A stretch of 64,000 nucleotides of DNA from Nostoc sp. NMS9 (GTDB lineage: Bacteria > Cyanobacteriota > Cyanobacteriia > Cyanobacteriales > Nostocaceae). Shown in pieces: positions 7,443-16,809 of this stretch; within the stretch, counting starts at the first letter, position 1; the number at the start of each line of letters is the position of its first letter. The stretch is from NCBI RefSeq assembly GCF_017114995.1, contig NZ_JABXKL010000091.1, forward strand, positions 1-64,000, written 5' to 3'. The notes under the pieces are model-generated. The model was not told the origin of the DNA. It did not search any database and saw nothing but the letters and a program-made list of their open reading frames with translations. The translations under genes were made by a program, and so were the position numbers.

Positions 7443-8483
7443 ATGAAATTCCTCTTACCAATCCTATCACCGCTGATTGCGATTGCCTCCGCTCTCATCG
7501 TCGGTGCTATCCTGATGCTAATTGCTGGGGCAAATCCCATCACTGCATACAGCATCCTATTTCAAGAATCTCTCTCTACCTACTTTGGATTTGGTAACAC
7601 CCTCACCAAAATGACACCCTTACTGTTCGCTAGTTTAGGCGTGTTAGTAGCATTGCGGGCTGGGCAATTTAATATCGGTGGGGAAGGACAAATTTATCTC
7701 GGTGCGTTGGGAAGTACTTTAATTGGGTTATATGTGCCAGGATTACCTGCGGTGATTCATATTCCCTTAGCACTTTTGGCAGGATTTTTCTTTGGTGCAG
7801 TTTGGGGTTGGATTCCTGGTTATCTCAAAGCCATGCGCGGAGTAAATGAGGTAATTACTACATTGTTGCTCAACTATATCGCCGTGAATTTAGTTAGCTA
7901 CCTCGTCCAAAATCCATTAATGGCAACAGGTGCGCCTAGTCCTTATTCGCCATTAATTGCCAAAACATCGCGTTTGCCGATTATATTACCGCAAAGCCTC
8001 GCCCATGCTGGGATTTTATTCGGTTTAATTGCCGCAGGTATTTTATGGGTATTGTTAGTGCGATCGCCACTAGGTTATCAAATTACAGCAGTGGGATTTA
8101 ACCCGATTGCTGCCCGTTATGCTCATATATCTGTTGAACGTACCATTATGCTGGTGATGGCTTCTTCAGGTGGTTTAGCTGGGTTAGCTGGGAGTTGTGA
8201 GGTGATGGGGTTGAAATATCGGCTATTTGAACAAGTTTCACCAGGTTATGGATTTGATGCCATTGCGATCGCTTTTTTAAGTCGTGGTAGTGTTATCGGT
8301 GTAGTATTAACTTCTTTGTTTTTTGCAGGACTTCGCAGTGGTGCAAATGTGATGCAGCGTAGTGCAGGTGTGTCGGTAACTGTAGTTTACGCGATTCAAG
8401 GGTTTATGGTGTTGTTTATTGCTATCAGTCTCGCCGTGGAAAGAGAAATAAGAGTAAAAACGCAGAGGGGCGCGAAGGTTTAA
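7443..8483 (+). CDS. BMP-type ABC importer permease 1 (YufP-like)
   Basis: 346 residues with about ten hydrophobic segments. The family motif region GQFNIGGEGQIYLGALG and GVNEVITTLLLNYIAVNLV is clear and places it in the BPD_transp_2 family of sugar/nucleoside permeases. The start ATG follows a weak ribosome site. The second permease begins 75 bp downstream, across a palindromic repeat. With the lipoprotein at 4154 and ATPase at 5573 it would form an inner-membrane importer, probably for nucleosides. Confidence 0.87.
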   Translation: MKFLLPILSPLIAIASALIVGAILMLIAGANPITAYSILFQESLSTYFGFGNTLTKMTPLLFASLGVLVALRAGQFNIGGEGQIYLGALGSTLIGLYVPGLPAVIHIPLALLAGFFFGAVWGWIPGYLKAMRGVNEVITTLLLNYIAVNLVSYLVQNPLMATGAPSPYSPLIAKTSRLPIILPQSLAHAGILFGLIAAGILWVLLVRSPLGYQITAVGFNPIAARYAHISVERTIMLVMASSGGLAGLAGSCEVMGLKYRLFEQVSPGYGFDAIAIAFLSRGSVIGVVLTSLFFAGLRSGANVMQRSAGVSVTVVYAIQGFMVLFIAISLAVEREIRVKTQRGAKV

Positions 8484-8546
8484 CGCAGAGGAACACGGAG
8501 AAAACTCTGCGAAACTTTGCGCTTCTCTTTGCGAACCTCTGCGTTA
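8459..8546. repeat. Palindromic repeat between permease genes
   Basis: The left arm AACGCAGAGGGGCGCGAAGG and right arm CTTTGCGAACCTCTGCGTT can pair; a second AACGCAGAGG sits in the middle. The left arm overlaps the last codons of permease 1, which therefore ends in repeat-encoded residues (KTQRGAKV). The motif belongs to the common Nostoc family reading ACGCAGAGG..CGCAGAG. Confidence 0.7.
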
Positions 8547-8558
8547 AAAAATAACTCT

Positions 8559-9497
8559 ATGAATAATCTCAACTTCTTCTCTGATTACTTAATAGCTACC
8601 TTACGTCTAGCCGTCCCCTTAGCATTTGCAGCCCTTGGAGGATTATACTCGGAGCGATCGGGGGTGTTAAATATCGCCTTAGAAGGAATGTTGCTTACAG
8701 GTGCTTTTACTAGCGCTGCGGCTACTTTCTACACTGGTAATCCCTGGCTTGGTATCCTTGCATCCTTAATTGCTGGGGGATTAGTCGGACTACTCCATGC
8801 TGTTTTGTGTGTAACTTTGCGTGTCGATCAATTGGTATCTGGACTAGCAATTAATCTTGTCGCAGCTGGATTAACATCGTTTTTGGCCCGGTTAGTGTTT
8901 AGTGGCAGTAGTACACAGCAGTTACCTGGAATCGGGGCAATTATTATTCCTGGTTTAGCCAATATTCCCCTGATGGGGCCGCTACTATTTCAGTCAGATT
9001 TTTTAGTATATTTATTATTTATATTAGTTATTTTAACTACATACATTTTATTTAAAACTAGCTTTGGACTGACATTGCGGGCAGTGGGTGAATCTCCGAA
9101 AGCTGCTGACACGGCTGGAATTTCCGTATCATTTGTCCGTTATATCGCTGTGGTAATTAGTGGCTGTCTTGCAAGTTTAGGAGGTGCTTATTTAACTCTG
9201 GTACAAGTAAGATTTTTTGCCGAGGGGATGAGTGCTGGTAAAGGATTTATTGCGATCGCAGCATTAATTTTTGGCAGATGGCATCCTGTAGGTAGTGCTT
9301 TGGCTTGTTTGCTGTTTGGGGCTACAGAAGCTTTACAACTGCGAATTCAGGCATTAGGGGCAAATATCCCTTACCAATTTTTAGTAATGCTACCTTATGC
9401 GATCGCTTTATTAGCATTAGTGGGTAAGTTGGGGAAATCTACACCCCCGAAAGCTTTAGGTACTCCCTACTTTGGAGAAAATCACCACTCAGACTAA
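8559..9497 (+). CDS. BMP-type ABC importer permease 2 (YufQ-like)
   Basis: 312 residues from ATG 8559 (MNNLNFFSDYLIATLRLAVP). An upstream start at 8517 would add 14 residues, but those are encoded by the palindromic repeat, so I rejected it. The motif GLYSERSGVLNIALEGMLL is diagnostic for the second permease of BMP-type importers, and FGLTLRAVGESPKAADTAGI is the coupling-helix region that meets the ATPase. About nine membrane segments. It closes the transporter locus. Confidence 0.88.
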   Translation: MNNLNFFSDYLIATLRLAVPLAFAALGGLYSERSGVLNIALEGMLLTGAFTSAAATFYTGNPWLGILASLIAGGLVGLLHAVLCVTLRVDQLVSGLAINLVAAGLTSFLARLVFSGSSTQQLPGIGAIIIPGLANIPLMGPLLFQSDFLVYLLFILVILTTYILFKTSFGLTLRAVGESPKAADTAGISVSFVRYIAVVISGCLASLGGAYLTLVQVRFFAEGMSAGKGFIAIAALIFGRWHPVGSALACLLFGATEALQLRIQALGANIPYQFLVMLPYAIALLALVGKLGKSTPPKALGTPYFGENHHSD

Positions 9498-9563
9498 TTT
9501 AACGTGAGCGGTCTTCTTTGTACCGGGAGCGGTTTAACTTTTGCCTTCTTACATTACTGATTA

Positions 9564-9647
9564 GATACCGAAAAATTACCGTTATAACCTGAAAATTTTA
9601 TGAGACAAAATTGCGAGTTCTGCTGAACCGGAACGCCATTTAATTAA
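9564..9647. repeat. Dispersed repeat, copy B
   Basis: Related to 3465-3547: both contain CCGAAAAATTAC, TATAAC, ACAAAAATTG/ACAAAATTG, GCGAGTT/GTGAGTT and TGCTGAACC in the same order and spacing. It lies between the permease stop and the end of the DUF4276 gene. Confidence 0.7.
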
Positions 9648-9657
9648 GGCAGTTCAG

Positions 9658-10263
9658 TCATGGAATCAAATCAATCTCACAAAGAGACAGAATAGTATTC
9701 AAAAATTCCTTTAATTCAGGACACAGATTAACTGCATCCATTAGATTATTGTTTTTTAAAATCTTGGCTGCATCACGAGTTTTACTATAACTGCGTTTTT
9801 TACCTAACTCGAATATTTCTTTAATATGATATGACGGAGATTTATTGTGATTCACCTGCTCAGGTAAGCCCCTTGGTGCTGACTTATTATGTCCAGCCAA
9901 TTTTTGAATAGTTGGCCAATAAGGTAGTAGCCAAGCTTCAAAATCATACTGCGCTGCATGGGGATAAAAATTAGGGTTATTCCCCACCCACGTTTTCATT
10001 TTTGCTTTAGCATCTGCGGCATCTTGAAAATCATTGGTTCCTGTATAAACATCTGTTAGTGCAATCACAGCATTGAAAGCATCTCTCCCTGTCAGTAAAT
10101 TCTCAACCTTACGCCTGAGTTTTTCTTCTTTAGGAATCCGACCATCATCAGGTATAAACTGAAGTTTAGGCATCTGTTGTTGCAAGCGTGACTTAAGGAA
10201 ATCTCGTAAAATCGGCTCAAAAGCTTTTTCTGTTGCACCCTCAACTAAAATTGCTATTCTCAT
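9658..10263 (-). CDS. DUF4276 family protein, partner of AAA ATPase
   Basis: 201 residues from ATG 10263, chosen because it overlaps the stop of the ATPase gene by 4 bp (ATGA); a start 10 codons earlier would only add sequence inside that gene. The family signs are RIAILVEGATEKAF (Glu8, Glu12), VIALTDVYTG (Asp71) and YPHAAQYDFEAWLLP (His102, Glu109). Family members resemble TOPRIM-type nuclease folds, with acidic residues at these places. With an overlapping AAA ATPase it resembles two-gene anti-phage systems of the OLD, PARIS or AbiL/RloAB kind. The defensive role is inference. Confidence 0.75.
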   Translation of the reverse strand: MRIAILVEGATEKAFEPILRDFLKSRLQQQMPKLQFIPDDGRIPKEEKLRRKVENLLTGRDAFNAVIALTDVYTGTNDFQDAADAKAKMKTWVGNNPNFYPHAAQYDFEAWLLPYWPTIQKLAGHNKSAPRGLPEQVNHNKSPSYHIKEIFELGKKRSYSKTRDAAKILKNNNLMDAVNLCPELKEFLNTILSLCEIDLIP

Positions 10264-11414
10264 GGACGACCACCAATTAAGTTCATCGCCCAAATTTGAT
10301 CTAAACTATAATCTTCTAGCCATTTTTCTAAATCAAAAAAGTCACCCCAATTCATAGTTGTTAAACCATCCTCAGAATCACAAACTAGAACTTCTTCAGG
10401 TTTTAAAAATCTTATTAATCTATCTGAATGGGTTGCCACAATTAGCTGAGTTTGTTGGGCAGCTTCGCGCATTAAATCAGCTAAGAGTCTTAATAATTCT
10501 GGGTGTAAACTGACTTCTGGCTCATCAATAAGAGTGACAGCAGTTAAATCTGGACTTTGCAGCAGTGTTACTAACCAAAGAAACCGCAAAGTCCCCTCAG
10601 ACAACTGGTGCATATAAAGAGGCTTAGAAAAATTTTTGTCTTTCCAAGTCATTGCTAAAGTTCCTGCTGCTACTGGCGGGAACGATAAACGCTCAAAATC
10701 TGGAAATGCAGCAGCAAGGGTATCTTCAATAATTTCAAATCTTTCTGAATCAGTTTCTCGCAAATAATAAAGGCAGGAAACTAAATCTTCTCCATGAGAA
10801 CCTGGTAAGGTCACTGGACGCATTGATTGTGGTAAACGAACTGGGCTTTTAGGAGCAACATTTAATGCTCCATAAAAAGTGCAAGAAGCTAATCTTTTTC
10901 GCAGATTCTCTGGCTCTTGGTACATTTTGGGAACTTGAGCAAGAGAAGTTTCTAAGGGATTATGATCCCAATTTGGGCGCAATAGCTTTTGATCTTCTGT
11001 ATTAAAATATTTAACATCTAAACCACGAGAGTCAATGTGTTTAAAGGGTTCCGATGCCTGACGATCATTTTGTTGAGTAAGTGTTTCTAAAGCAATTTCA
11101 TATGCTAACCCTTTAGGAGCGACTTCTAGCGAGTAGTCGAGTGGTGCATAACCGGGCACACTCATGGACAAAGAAATTGTTATACTTTTAGCCTGATCGC
11201 GCGTCATAATATCACCCAGTCCACCCAATTCGGAAATTTTGGTTCCTAGTTGAGCATTTGCTGATGCTGCTAAAAGTGAAAAAATTTCTAACAGAGAGGT
11301 TTTACCTACACCATTAGCACCAATCATCACCGTCAGGGGTCGCTCATGCATATCGACTTGTACATTATACAAGCGACGATATCCTTCAATTGTTATACTT
11401 TCAAACGAGTTCAT
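10260..11414 (-). CDS. AAA family ATPase (OLD/RecF-like)
   Basis: 384 residues. Walker A GANGVGKTS at about 32-40, an ABC-like signature LSEGTLRFLWL, Walker B LIDEPEVSLHPELL at about 295, and a switch histidine in ATHSDRL at about 329. The N-terminus ITIEGYRRLYNVQVDM is typical of the AAA_15/AAA_21 group, which act as SMC-like sensors in several phage-defence and overcoming-lysogenisation systems. No fused nuclease is seen; the next gene, DUF4276, overlaps by 4 bp and probably provides it. The pair stands alone between two transporter loci, which fits a mobile defence module. Confidence 0.82.
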   Translation of the reverse strand: MNSFESITIEGYRRLYNVQVDMHERPLTVMIGANGVGKTSLLEIFSLLAASANAQLGTKISELGGLGDIMTRDQAKSITISLSMSVPGYAPLDYSLEVAPKGLAYEIALETLTQQNDRQASEPFKHIDSRGLDVKYFNTEDQKLLRPNWDHNPLETSLAQVPKMYQEPENLRKRLASCTFYGALNVAPKSPVRLPQSMRPVTLPGSHGEDLVSCLYYLRETDSERFEIIEDTLAAAFPDFERLSFPPVAAGTLAMTWKDKNFSKPLYMHQLSEGTLRFLWLVTLLQSPDLTAVTLIDEPEVSLHPELLRLLADLMREAAQQTQLIVATHSDRLIRFLKPEEVLVCDSEDGLTTMNWGDFFDLEKWLEDYSLDQIWAMNLIGGRP

Positions 11415-11601
11415 AATATAGTTATTACCAACTGTTGTACCTATTGCTTTCTACTGTCCGTACTTTCTGATCTTTTCCCTACTGTAAAGCCTTAAGGCAA
11501 TTCTTAGCAGTATCCACAAAATCTGAATAGGGCAACGCGGGCGTTAGCATAATAGCAAAATCAACAAATAATGTGATATATGTTTATATCAAAAGCTACT
11601 C

Positions 11602-12360
11602 ATGCCGCAAAATAACCAAACCACCGTCGAATTCCGCGATGTCACTTTTAGCCGCAACCATCGCCCATTGGTGTCAAATCTCAATTTCACCATCCGCCAA
11701 GGAGAAGCACTAGTATTACTTGGGCGCAGTGGTAGCGGCAAAACGACGACAATGAAGTTAATTAATCGCCTATTTACACCTACACAAGGCGAAGTTTTAT
11801 TTGATGGCATTCCCACAACTCAATGGGATGAAATTAAACTGCGGCGAAAAATTGGTTACGTCATTCAAGAAATTGGTTTATTTCCCCATTTTACAGTTGA
11901 ACGCAATGTCGGTTTAGTCCCATCTTTAGAAGGTTGGCAACCGAAACAAATTAAAATGCGGGTTTATGAGTTGTTGCAATTGGTAGGCTTAGAACCAGCA
12001 CAATTTGCTGGGCGTTACCCGCACGAACTTTCGGGAGGACAAAGGCAAAGAGTCGGGGTAGCGAGGGCTTTAGCAGCAGATCCGCCAGTGTTGTTGATGG
12101 ATGAACCCTTTGGCGCACTCGATCCAATTACGCGCCTAGAACTTCAACAAGAGTTTCGGCATTTGCAGCAAGAGTTAGGTAAAACAGTTGTGTTTGTCAC
12201 CCACGATATTCAAGAAGCCTTTGTCTTAGCATCGAGAATTGGTTTAATGTCTGGCGGAGAATTGATAGTATTGGGGACGAGAGATGAATTTATGCGATCG
12301 CAACACCCAGAAAGCCTCGCCTTTCTGCAATGTCTGCGTTCCTTACAAGATACTTTATGA
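11602..12360 (+). CDS. Osmoprotectant-type ABC importer ATPase (OpuBA/ProV-like)
   Basis: 252 residues. Walker A GRSGSGKT at about 41-48, Q-loop YVIQEIGLFPHFTV, signature ELSGGQRQRVGVARAL, Walker B VLLMDEPFGALDPIT and switch His in FVTHDIQEAF. The match to glycine-betaine/choline importers is mainly from gene context and the Q-loop region. There are no C-terminal CBS domains, which longer OpuA/ProV proteins carry. The permease start overlaps its stop (ATGA), so translation is coupled. Confidence 0.87.
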   Translation: MPQNNQTTVEFRDVTFSRNHRPLVSNLNFTIRQGEALVLLGRSGSGKTTTMKLINRLFTPTQGEVLFDGIPTTQWDEIKLRRKIGYVIQEIGLFPHFTVERNVGLVPSLEGWQPKQIKMRVYELLQLVGLEPAQFAGRYPHELSGGQRQRVGVARALAADPPVLLMDEPFGALDPITRLELQQEFRHLQQELGKTVVFVTHDIQEAFVLASRIGLMSGGELIVLGTRDEFMRSQHPESLAFLQCLRSLQDTL

Positions 12361-12989
12361 AAAATTTCTTCTTGGTTAAGTATGCTCCAGAAATTCTTCA
12401 GCATACACTCGAACACCTATTTTTGGTAGGCATTGCAATTGGAATTGCCATACTTGTAGGTATTCCCTTAGGTATTTTAATTACACGTAAAACTTATCTC
12501 CGCCAACCAATTCTCGGCATAGCGAATATTTTCCAAACTATTCCTAGTTTGGCGCTGTTTGGCTTACTCATTCCTGTTCCCATAATTGGCGGAATTGGCC
12601 CAGTACCAGCAATTGTTGCCCTGATTGTATATTCTTTGCTGCCGATAATTCGTAACACTTACACAGGTATTACTAGTGTCGATCCAGCGATTCGAGAAGC
12701 TGGGAGAGGCATGGGGATGACAGATAGACAATTATTATTACAAGTTGAGATTCCCTTAGCAATGGGAGTAATTTTGGCAGGTGTGCGAGTAGCAACAGTA
12801 ATTGCCATTGGTATTGCAACTATTGCCGCAGCAATTGGGGCTGGTGGTTTGGGAGTGTTTATTTTTCGCGGCATATCAGTAGTGAACGATCAGTTAATTT
12901 TAGCTGGTGCAGTTCCGGCAGCGACAATTGCATTATTGGCTGACTTCGCAATTGGCTGGATGGAGAATAAATTAAAAATTAAAAATTAA
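12357..12989 (+). CDS. Osmoprotectant-type ABC importer permease (OpuBB-like)
   Basis: 210 residues from ATG 12357, which overlaps the ATPase stop; an upstream in-frame start at 12330 would lie inside the ATPase gene. Five to six membrane segments and the coupling motif EAGRGMGMTDRQLLLQVEIP are typical of the OpuB/OpuC permeases, as is IPSLALFGLLIPV. It overlaps the next gene by one base (TAATG). It would carry betaine, choline or a related compatible solute across the inner membrane. Confidence 0.88.
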   Translation: MKNFFLVKYAPEILQHTLEHLFLVGIAIGIAILVGIPLGILITRKTYLRQPILGIANIFQTIPSLALFGLLIPVPIIGGIGPVPAIVALIVYSLLPIIRNTYTGITSVDPAIREAGRGMGMTDRQLLLQVEIPLAMGVILAGVRVATVIAIGIATIAAAIGAGGLGVFIFRGISVVNDQLILAGAVPAATIALLADFAIGWMENKLKIKN

Positions 12990-13891
12990 TGAAAAGATTT
13001 TTCACGCTTTGCTTGTTAAGTTTTGCTTTGTTATTGTTAATCGCTGGTTGTACGCCGAATTTAAATAGTAATAACGGTGCTGATATTATTGTTGCTTCCA
13101 AAGATTTTACCGAACAAGATATTTTAGGTGAACTATTAGCAGAGCAAATCGAGGCAACAACTAATTTAAAAGTAGCTCGTCGTTTCCGTTTGGGTGGTTC
13201 TTTCATCTGTCATAGTGCTATTACTTCTGGAAAAATTGATGCGTATATTGAGTACACAGGCACATCTTTTACTGGGATTTTAAAGCAAAAAGCAGTTAAT
13301 GACCCGAAAGAAGTTTATCAGAAGTTAAAACAACTTTATGCCCAGCAATTTAATTTGGAAGTGATGCCAAGCTTGGGTTTTGAAAATACTTTTGCGATGA
13401 TTATCCGGGGTGAAGATGCCAAGCGTAACAATATTCAAACTCTCTCCCAAGCTTCTCAATATACACCTCAGTGGCGCGGCGGTTTTGGCTATGAATTTTT
13501 GGAAAGGGAAGATGGTTTTCCGGGATTAGCTAAAACCTACGGATTACTTTTTGCTAAACCTCCCCAAATTATGGATTTGGGTTTAGTATATCGCGCTCTG
13601 ATTCAAAAACAGGTAGATATGGTGGCGGGTAGTTCCACAGATGGGCAGATTTCTCGCTTGGATGTAGTGGTACTAAAGGATGATAAAAAATATTTTCCTC
13701 CTTACGAAGCTGCGCCAATTGTTCGGCAAGAAATTTTAAAAAAATATCCTGAAGTAAGAACAGCGATCGCACAACTAGCTGGAAAAATTTCGGCAGATGA
13801 AATGCGGCAATTAAACTATTTAGTTGAGGGAGAATTACGTGATGTTAAAGATGTTGTTCAGGAGTTTCGGAAATCGAAGGGATTAAAATAG
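12989..13891 (+). CDS. Osmoprotectant-type substrate-binding lipoprotein (OpuAC family)
   Basis: 300 residues. The signal peptide ends in lipobox LLIAGC (Cys21). The mature part has the family pattern ASKDFTEQDILGELLAEQIE, GGSFICHSAITSGKIDAYIE and YTGTSFT, which builds the quaternary-amine pocket region. It is the third gene of a tight three-gene operon with ATPase and permease. Ligand could be glycine betaine, choline or another amine; the sequence alone does not settle it. Translation is coupled through TAATG. Confidence 0.88.
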   Translation: MKRFFTLCLLSFALLLLIAGCTPNLNSNNGADIIVASKDFTEQDILGELLAEQIEATTNLKVARRFRLGGSFICHSAITSGKIDAYIEYTGTSFTGILKQKAVNDPKEVYQKLKQLYAQQFNLEVMPSLGFENTFAMIIRGEDAKRNNIQTLSQASQYTPQWRGGFGYEFLEREDGFPGLAKTYGLLFAKPPQIMDLGLVYRALIQKQVDMVAGSSTDGQISRLDVVVLKDDKKYFPPYEAAPIVRQEILKKYPEVRTAIAQLAGKISADEMRQLNYLVEGELRDVKDVVQEFRKSKGLK

Positions 13892-14132
13892 TTCGTAAGC
13901 AGGTGATTGCTCAACAGAAGCGGACTGCTGATGGCGATCGCAATTACTATGAAATGCTAGCTAGGGATTTGTAACTTTGACCAAAAATGGCTTTACAGCC
14001 TGTAATGATTATCTAGCATTCCTTTTAGCTTTTCTTAGTGCCAAAGACTCCTGTACCATATATATACTTTTACCCAAAAAATAGCCAGTTACGAACCATA
14101 GAAAGTTAAAAAACTTGGCAGAGTGAGCGCGA

Positions 14133-15062
14133 CTAATGTGTTCTAGCTGTGATATAGTCTGCGATCGCCATTAGAGGTTGAGCCTTTTCGCCAAAGCAAA
14201 CTAATTCTGCTTTCGCTGAGTCAACCAATTTTTGCGCTTTGAGTTTTGATTCCTCAATACCCCACAAACTGGGATAAGTCACTTTCTGCGCCTTTTGATC
14301 TTTGCCCGGAGTTTTACCGAGTTCCTCCTGAGTACCAGTCATATCAAGCACATCATCAATAATTTGGAAAGCTAGACCAATATTGCGAGCATAGTGAGAA
14401 AGCGGCAGCAGAATTTTATCGTCCACTCCCGCCAATAGTGCTCCTGATAAAACAGACGTTTCCAATAAAGCGCCAGTTTTGTGGGCATGAATAAAGTTGA
14501 GGGTTTCAATGTCAATATTCTGCAATCCCTCAGATTGTAAATCAACAACTTGACCGCCAACAAGACCTGTTGCTGCTACTGCATGAGCCAACTGAGCAAC
14601 AACCTGCAACAACTGCTGGGCAGCAACTCCTTTGGTTTGAACCACAAGAAACTCAAAGGCGTAGGCTAAAAGTGCGTCACCAGCTAGAATAGCAATGTTT
14701 TCGCCATAAATTTTATGGTTAGTTAACTTTCCGCGTCGATAGTCATCATTATCCATTCCAGGTAAGTCGTCATGGATTAGAGAAAAGGTGTGAATCATTT
14801 CCAGCGTACAAGCAGTAGGCATCGCCATCTCGATAGTGCCTCCAGCAAGTTCACAACCGGCAAGACATAGAATCGGGCGTAAGCGCTTTCCTCCAGCTAG
14901 CAAGGAATAGCGCATAGATTCGTAGAGTATTTCTGGATAGGCTACAGTAATTGACTGTTCAAGCGCTGCTTCAACTTGCGATTGCCGTTCTGATAAATAG
15001 GCTTTAAGGTCAAAAGTAGTTCCTTTAACAGATGACCATTCAAAGATTTGAGTATTCACCAT
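14133..15062 (-). CDS. Prenyl diphosphate synthase (IspA/CrtE type), geosmin locus
   Basis: 309 residues. It makes prenyl diphosphates from IPP and DMAPP. First Asp-rich motif [10 protein letters not shown] begins at Asp98; second is DDVLD at 236-240; GGKRLRP (58-64) binds IPP. The overall sequence follows cyanobacterial CrtE closely, but residue 93, five before the first Asp, is Phe. From memory, cyanobacterial CrtE has Met here and E. coli IspA has Tyr; an aromatic residue there limits chain length to C15. I therefore infer an FPP product, the substrate of geosmin synthase, whose gene lies upstream on the same strand with two shell genes between. It could still be an ordinary GGPP synthase. 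The 212-bp gap to the shell gene leaves room for its own promoter. Confidence 0.85.
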   Translation of the reverse strand: MVNTQIFEWSSVKGTTFDLKAYLSERQSQVEAALEQSITVAYPEILYESMRYSLLAGGKRLRPILCLAGCELAGGTIEMAMPTACTLEMIHTFSLIHDDLPGMDNDDYRRGKLTNHKIYGENIAILAGDALLAYAFEFLVVQTKGVAAQQLLQVVAQLAHAVAATGLVGGQVVDLQSEGLQNIDIETLNFIHAHKTGALLETSVLSGALLAGVDDKILLPLSHYARNIGLAFQIIDDVLDMTGTQEELGKTPGKDQKAQKVTYPSLWGIEESKLKAQKLVDSAKAELVCFGEKAQPLMAIADYITARTH

Positions 15063-15274
15063 AAATATTTATCTTTAAAATTACAGTACTACACCTAATC
15101 GACAAAATCTGGCTGACAGGAACTATTAAACAACGTTGCTTTAGGAATTAATATCATGTTTGTTTGATTACTTATAATTACCGTAATCTATGCAGAAATA
15201 GGAAAACCCTCTTCCCCCTGCTCTCCAGCCTTCTATTTGTATCAACCTTAAAGTGAAATGGTATTACCCTTCCC

Positions 15275-16684
15275 TCAGTGCCCGATTTCTACGTCTTCAA
15301 GGATGCCGAGTGCATCGGGGATGAGAATGGCTGCACAGTAGTAGGCGCTGACAAGATAAGAAATCACAGCTTTTTCGTTGATACCCATGAATTTGACGGA
15401 CAAGCTGGGCTGGTATTCATCAGGGATACCCGTTTTATGTAAACCTATCACCCCTTGGTTTTCTTCTCCGACACGGAGTACCAAAATAGAGCTAGTACCC
15501 TCCTTAGTGATCGGAATTTTGTTACAAGGAAAAATCGGATAGTTGCGCCATGCAGGTACAATCTTTCCATTGACCTCCCTGCTTGGGGAATAGATGCCAC
15601 GACGGTTACACTCCCGGCCAAAAGCAGCGATCGCGCGAGGATGAGCGAGGAAAAAATGGGATTTGCGCCGCCGAGAGAGCAATTCATCAAAATCATCTGG
15701 AGTCGGTGGCCCGGTGCGGGTAAAGATGCGTTGCTTCAGATCGGCATTATGCAACAACCCGAAATCAGGATTATTCAGCATTTCGTATTCTTGCCGTTCC
15801 CGCAACCCTTCGATAGTCAGCCGTAATTGTTGCTCCGTCTGGTTCATGGGTTCATTGTAGATGTCAGCAACTCGCGTATTCACCCGTAAAATGGTTTCAG
15901 CGACGCTTAACTCATACTCCCGTGGATTCAAGTCATAATCAACAAATGTCCTGGGTAACTCAGTTTCCGGACTATGACCAGCGGTCATGATAATCTCCGC
16001 CTGATTGTGCTTATCCTGGGGTTTGCTCAACATAGCTCTAAAGCGATCAACCTGAATCTGCAACGCTTCAGATTGGTTCATTAACTCCCGAAACGCCTGT
16101 ATTGGCAAAGACAAAACTATGCAACGTGTAACAGCTCTGAGGCTAACCTCCCAAGTGTCCTGAGACAGAACTATAGCTTCGCCACCAAAACAATCACCCT
16201 CAGCTAAGATATCCCGTAAAGCTTCCGCCTCATATTTTCCTGCCTTCAGCTTATTAACTTTACCATGAGCAATTAATAACACCTGGTCGGCTGGTTGACC
16301 TTCCCCTACAATGACCTCACCTGGAGCAAATTCTTGTTGGACAAAGCGGTCTGCCAAGACGTTGAGTACCTCAATATCCTCAAACCCACGCAATAAAGAT
16401 AGTTCACAAAGTGCTTGGGGAATGACCCGCACCTGGCTCCCTGTATTGATAAAGCTAACCCGTCCATTGCCAACATCATAAGTCAAGCGACGGTTAACCC
16501 CATAGGCCCCACCCGTGATTTGCACCCAAGGCAACATCTGTAACAACCACCTTGGGGTGATGCCTTGCATCTGGGGCGGAGTTTTCGTGGTTTTGGCTAA
16601 ATTCCGCGCCCCTTTCGTGCTTAAGCTCATCTGGGGTTGCCCGTTTTCTTGGTATAAATCTGGCCTAATCAAAGCATCTGTCAT
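15275..16684 (-). CDS. EshA-like family 2B encapsulin shell protein, copy 2
   Basis: 469 residues. Order: N-terminal arm (1-90), a cyclic-nucleotide-binding-like beta-roll (about 95-215, with [20 protein letters not shown] and HGKVNKL), a linker, then a conserved C-terminal half (about 245-469, e.g. [48 protein letters not shown]). The C-terminal half plus N-arm corresponds to the HK97-like shell fold of family 2B encapsulins, which enclose terpene synthases. The phosphate cassette ([16 protein letters not shown]) lacks the usual FGE...R pattern, so cAMP binding is doubtful. No DNA-binding helix-turn-helix is seen, so it is not a CRP regulator. A paralogue lies just upstream. Confidence 0.85.
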   Translation of the reverse strand: MTDALIRPDLYQENGQPQMSLSTKGARNLAKTTKTPPQMQGITPRWLLQMLPWVQITGGAYGVNRRLTYDVGNGRVSFINTGSQVRVIPQALCELSLLRGFEDIEVLNVLADRFVQQEFAPGEVIVGEGQPADQVLLIAHGKVNKLKAGKYEAEALRDILAEGDCFGGEAIVLSQDTWEVSLRAVTRCIVLSLPIQAFRELMNQSEALQIQVDRFRAMLSKPQDKHNQAEIIMTAGHSPETELPRTFVDYDLNPREYELSVAETILRVNTRVADIYNEPMNQTEQQLRLTIEGLRERQEYEMLNNPDFGLLHNADLKQRIFTRTGPPTPDDFDELLSRRRKSHFFLAHPRAIAAFGRECNRRGIYSPSREVNGKIVPAWRNYPIFPCNKIPITKEGTSSILVLRVGEENQGVIGLHKTGIPDEYQPSLSVKFMGINEKAVISYLVSAYYCAAILIPDALGILEDVEIGH

Positions 16685-16738
16685 AAAATTAACGTTTCAT
16701 GCGACTAAATTTACATTCCTAACAGAGAGCATCGGGGG

Positions 16739-16787
16739 GTAGGGGCGTTCGCTCTTAGCGTTCCCGCAGGGTACGACCCGCCCCTAC
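16739..16787. repeat. Hairpin with nested repeat between the shell genes
   Basis: GTAGGGGCG and CGCCCCTAC flank an insert reading ttcgctcttagcgttcccgc. Without the insert the flanks form a compact GTAGGGGCGGGTC-type palindrome common in Nostoc. It lies in the 125-bp gap between the two shell genes and could attenuate the operon. Confidence 0.6.
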
Positions 16788-16809
16788 TTTGAAGAGGATA
16801 TCTTGCTAC

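Noticed and set aside
8517-8558. Upstream start of the second BMP permease
   Set aside because: The added residues are encoded by a palindromic repeat and are not part of the family; ATG 8559 fits better.
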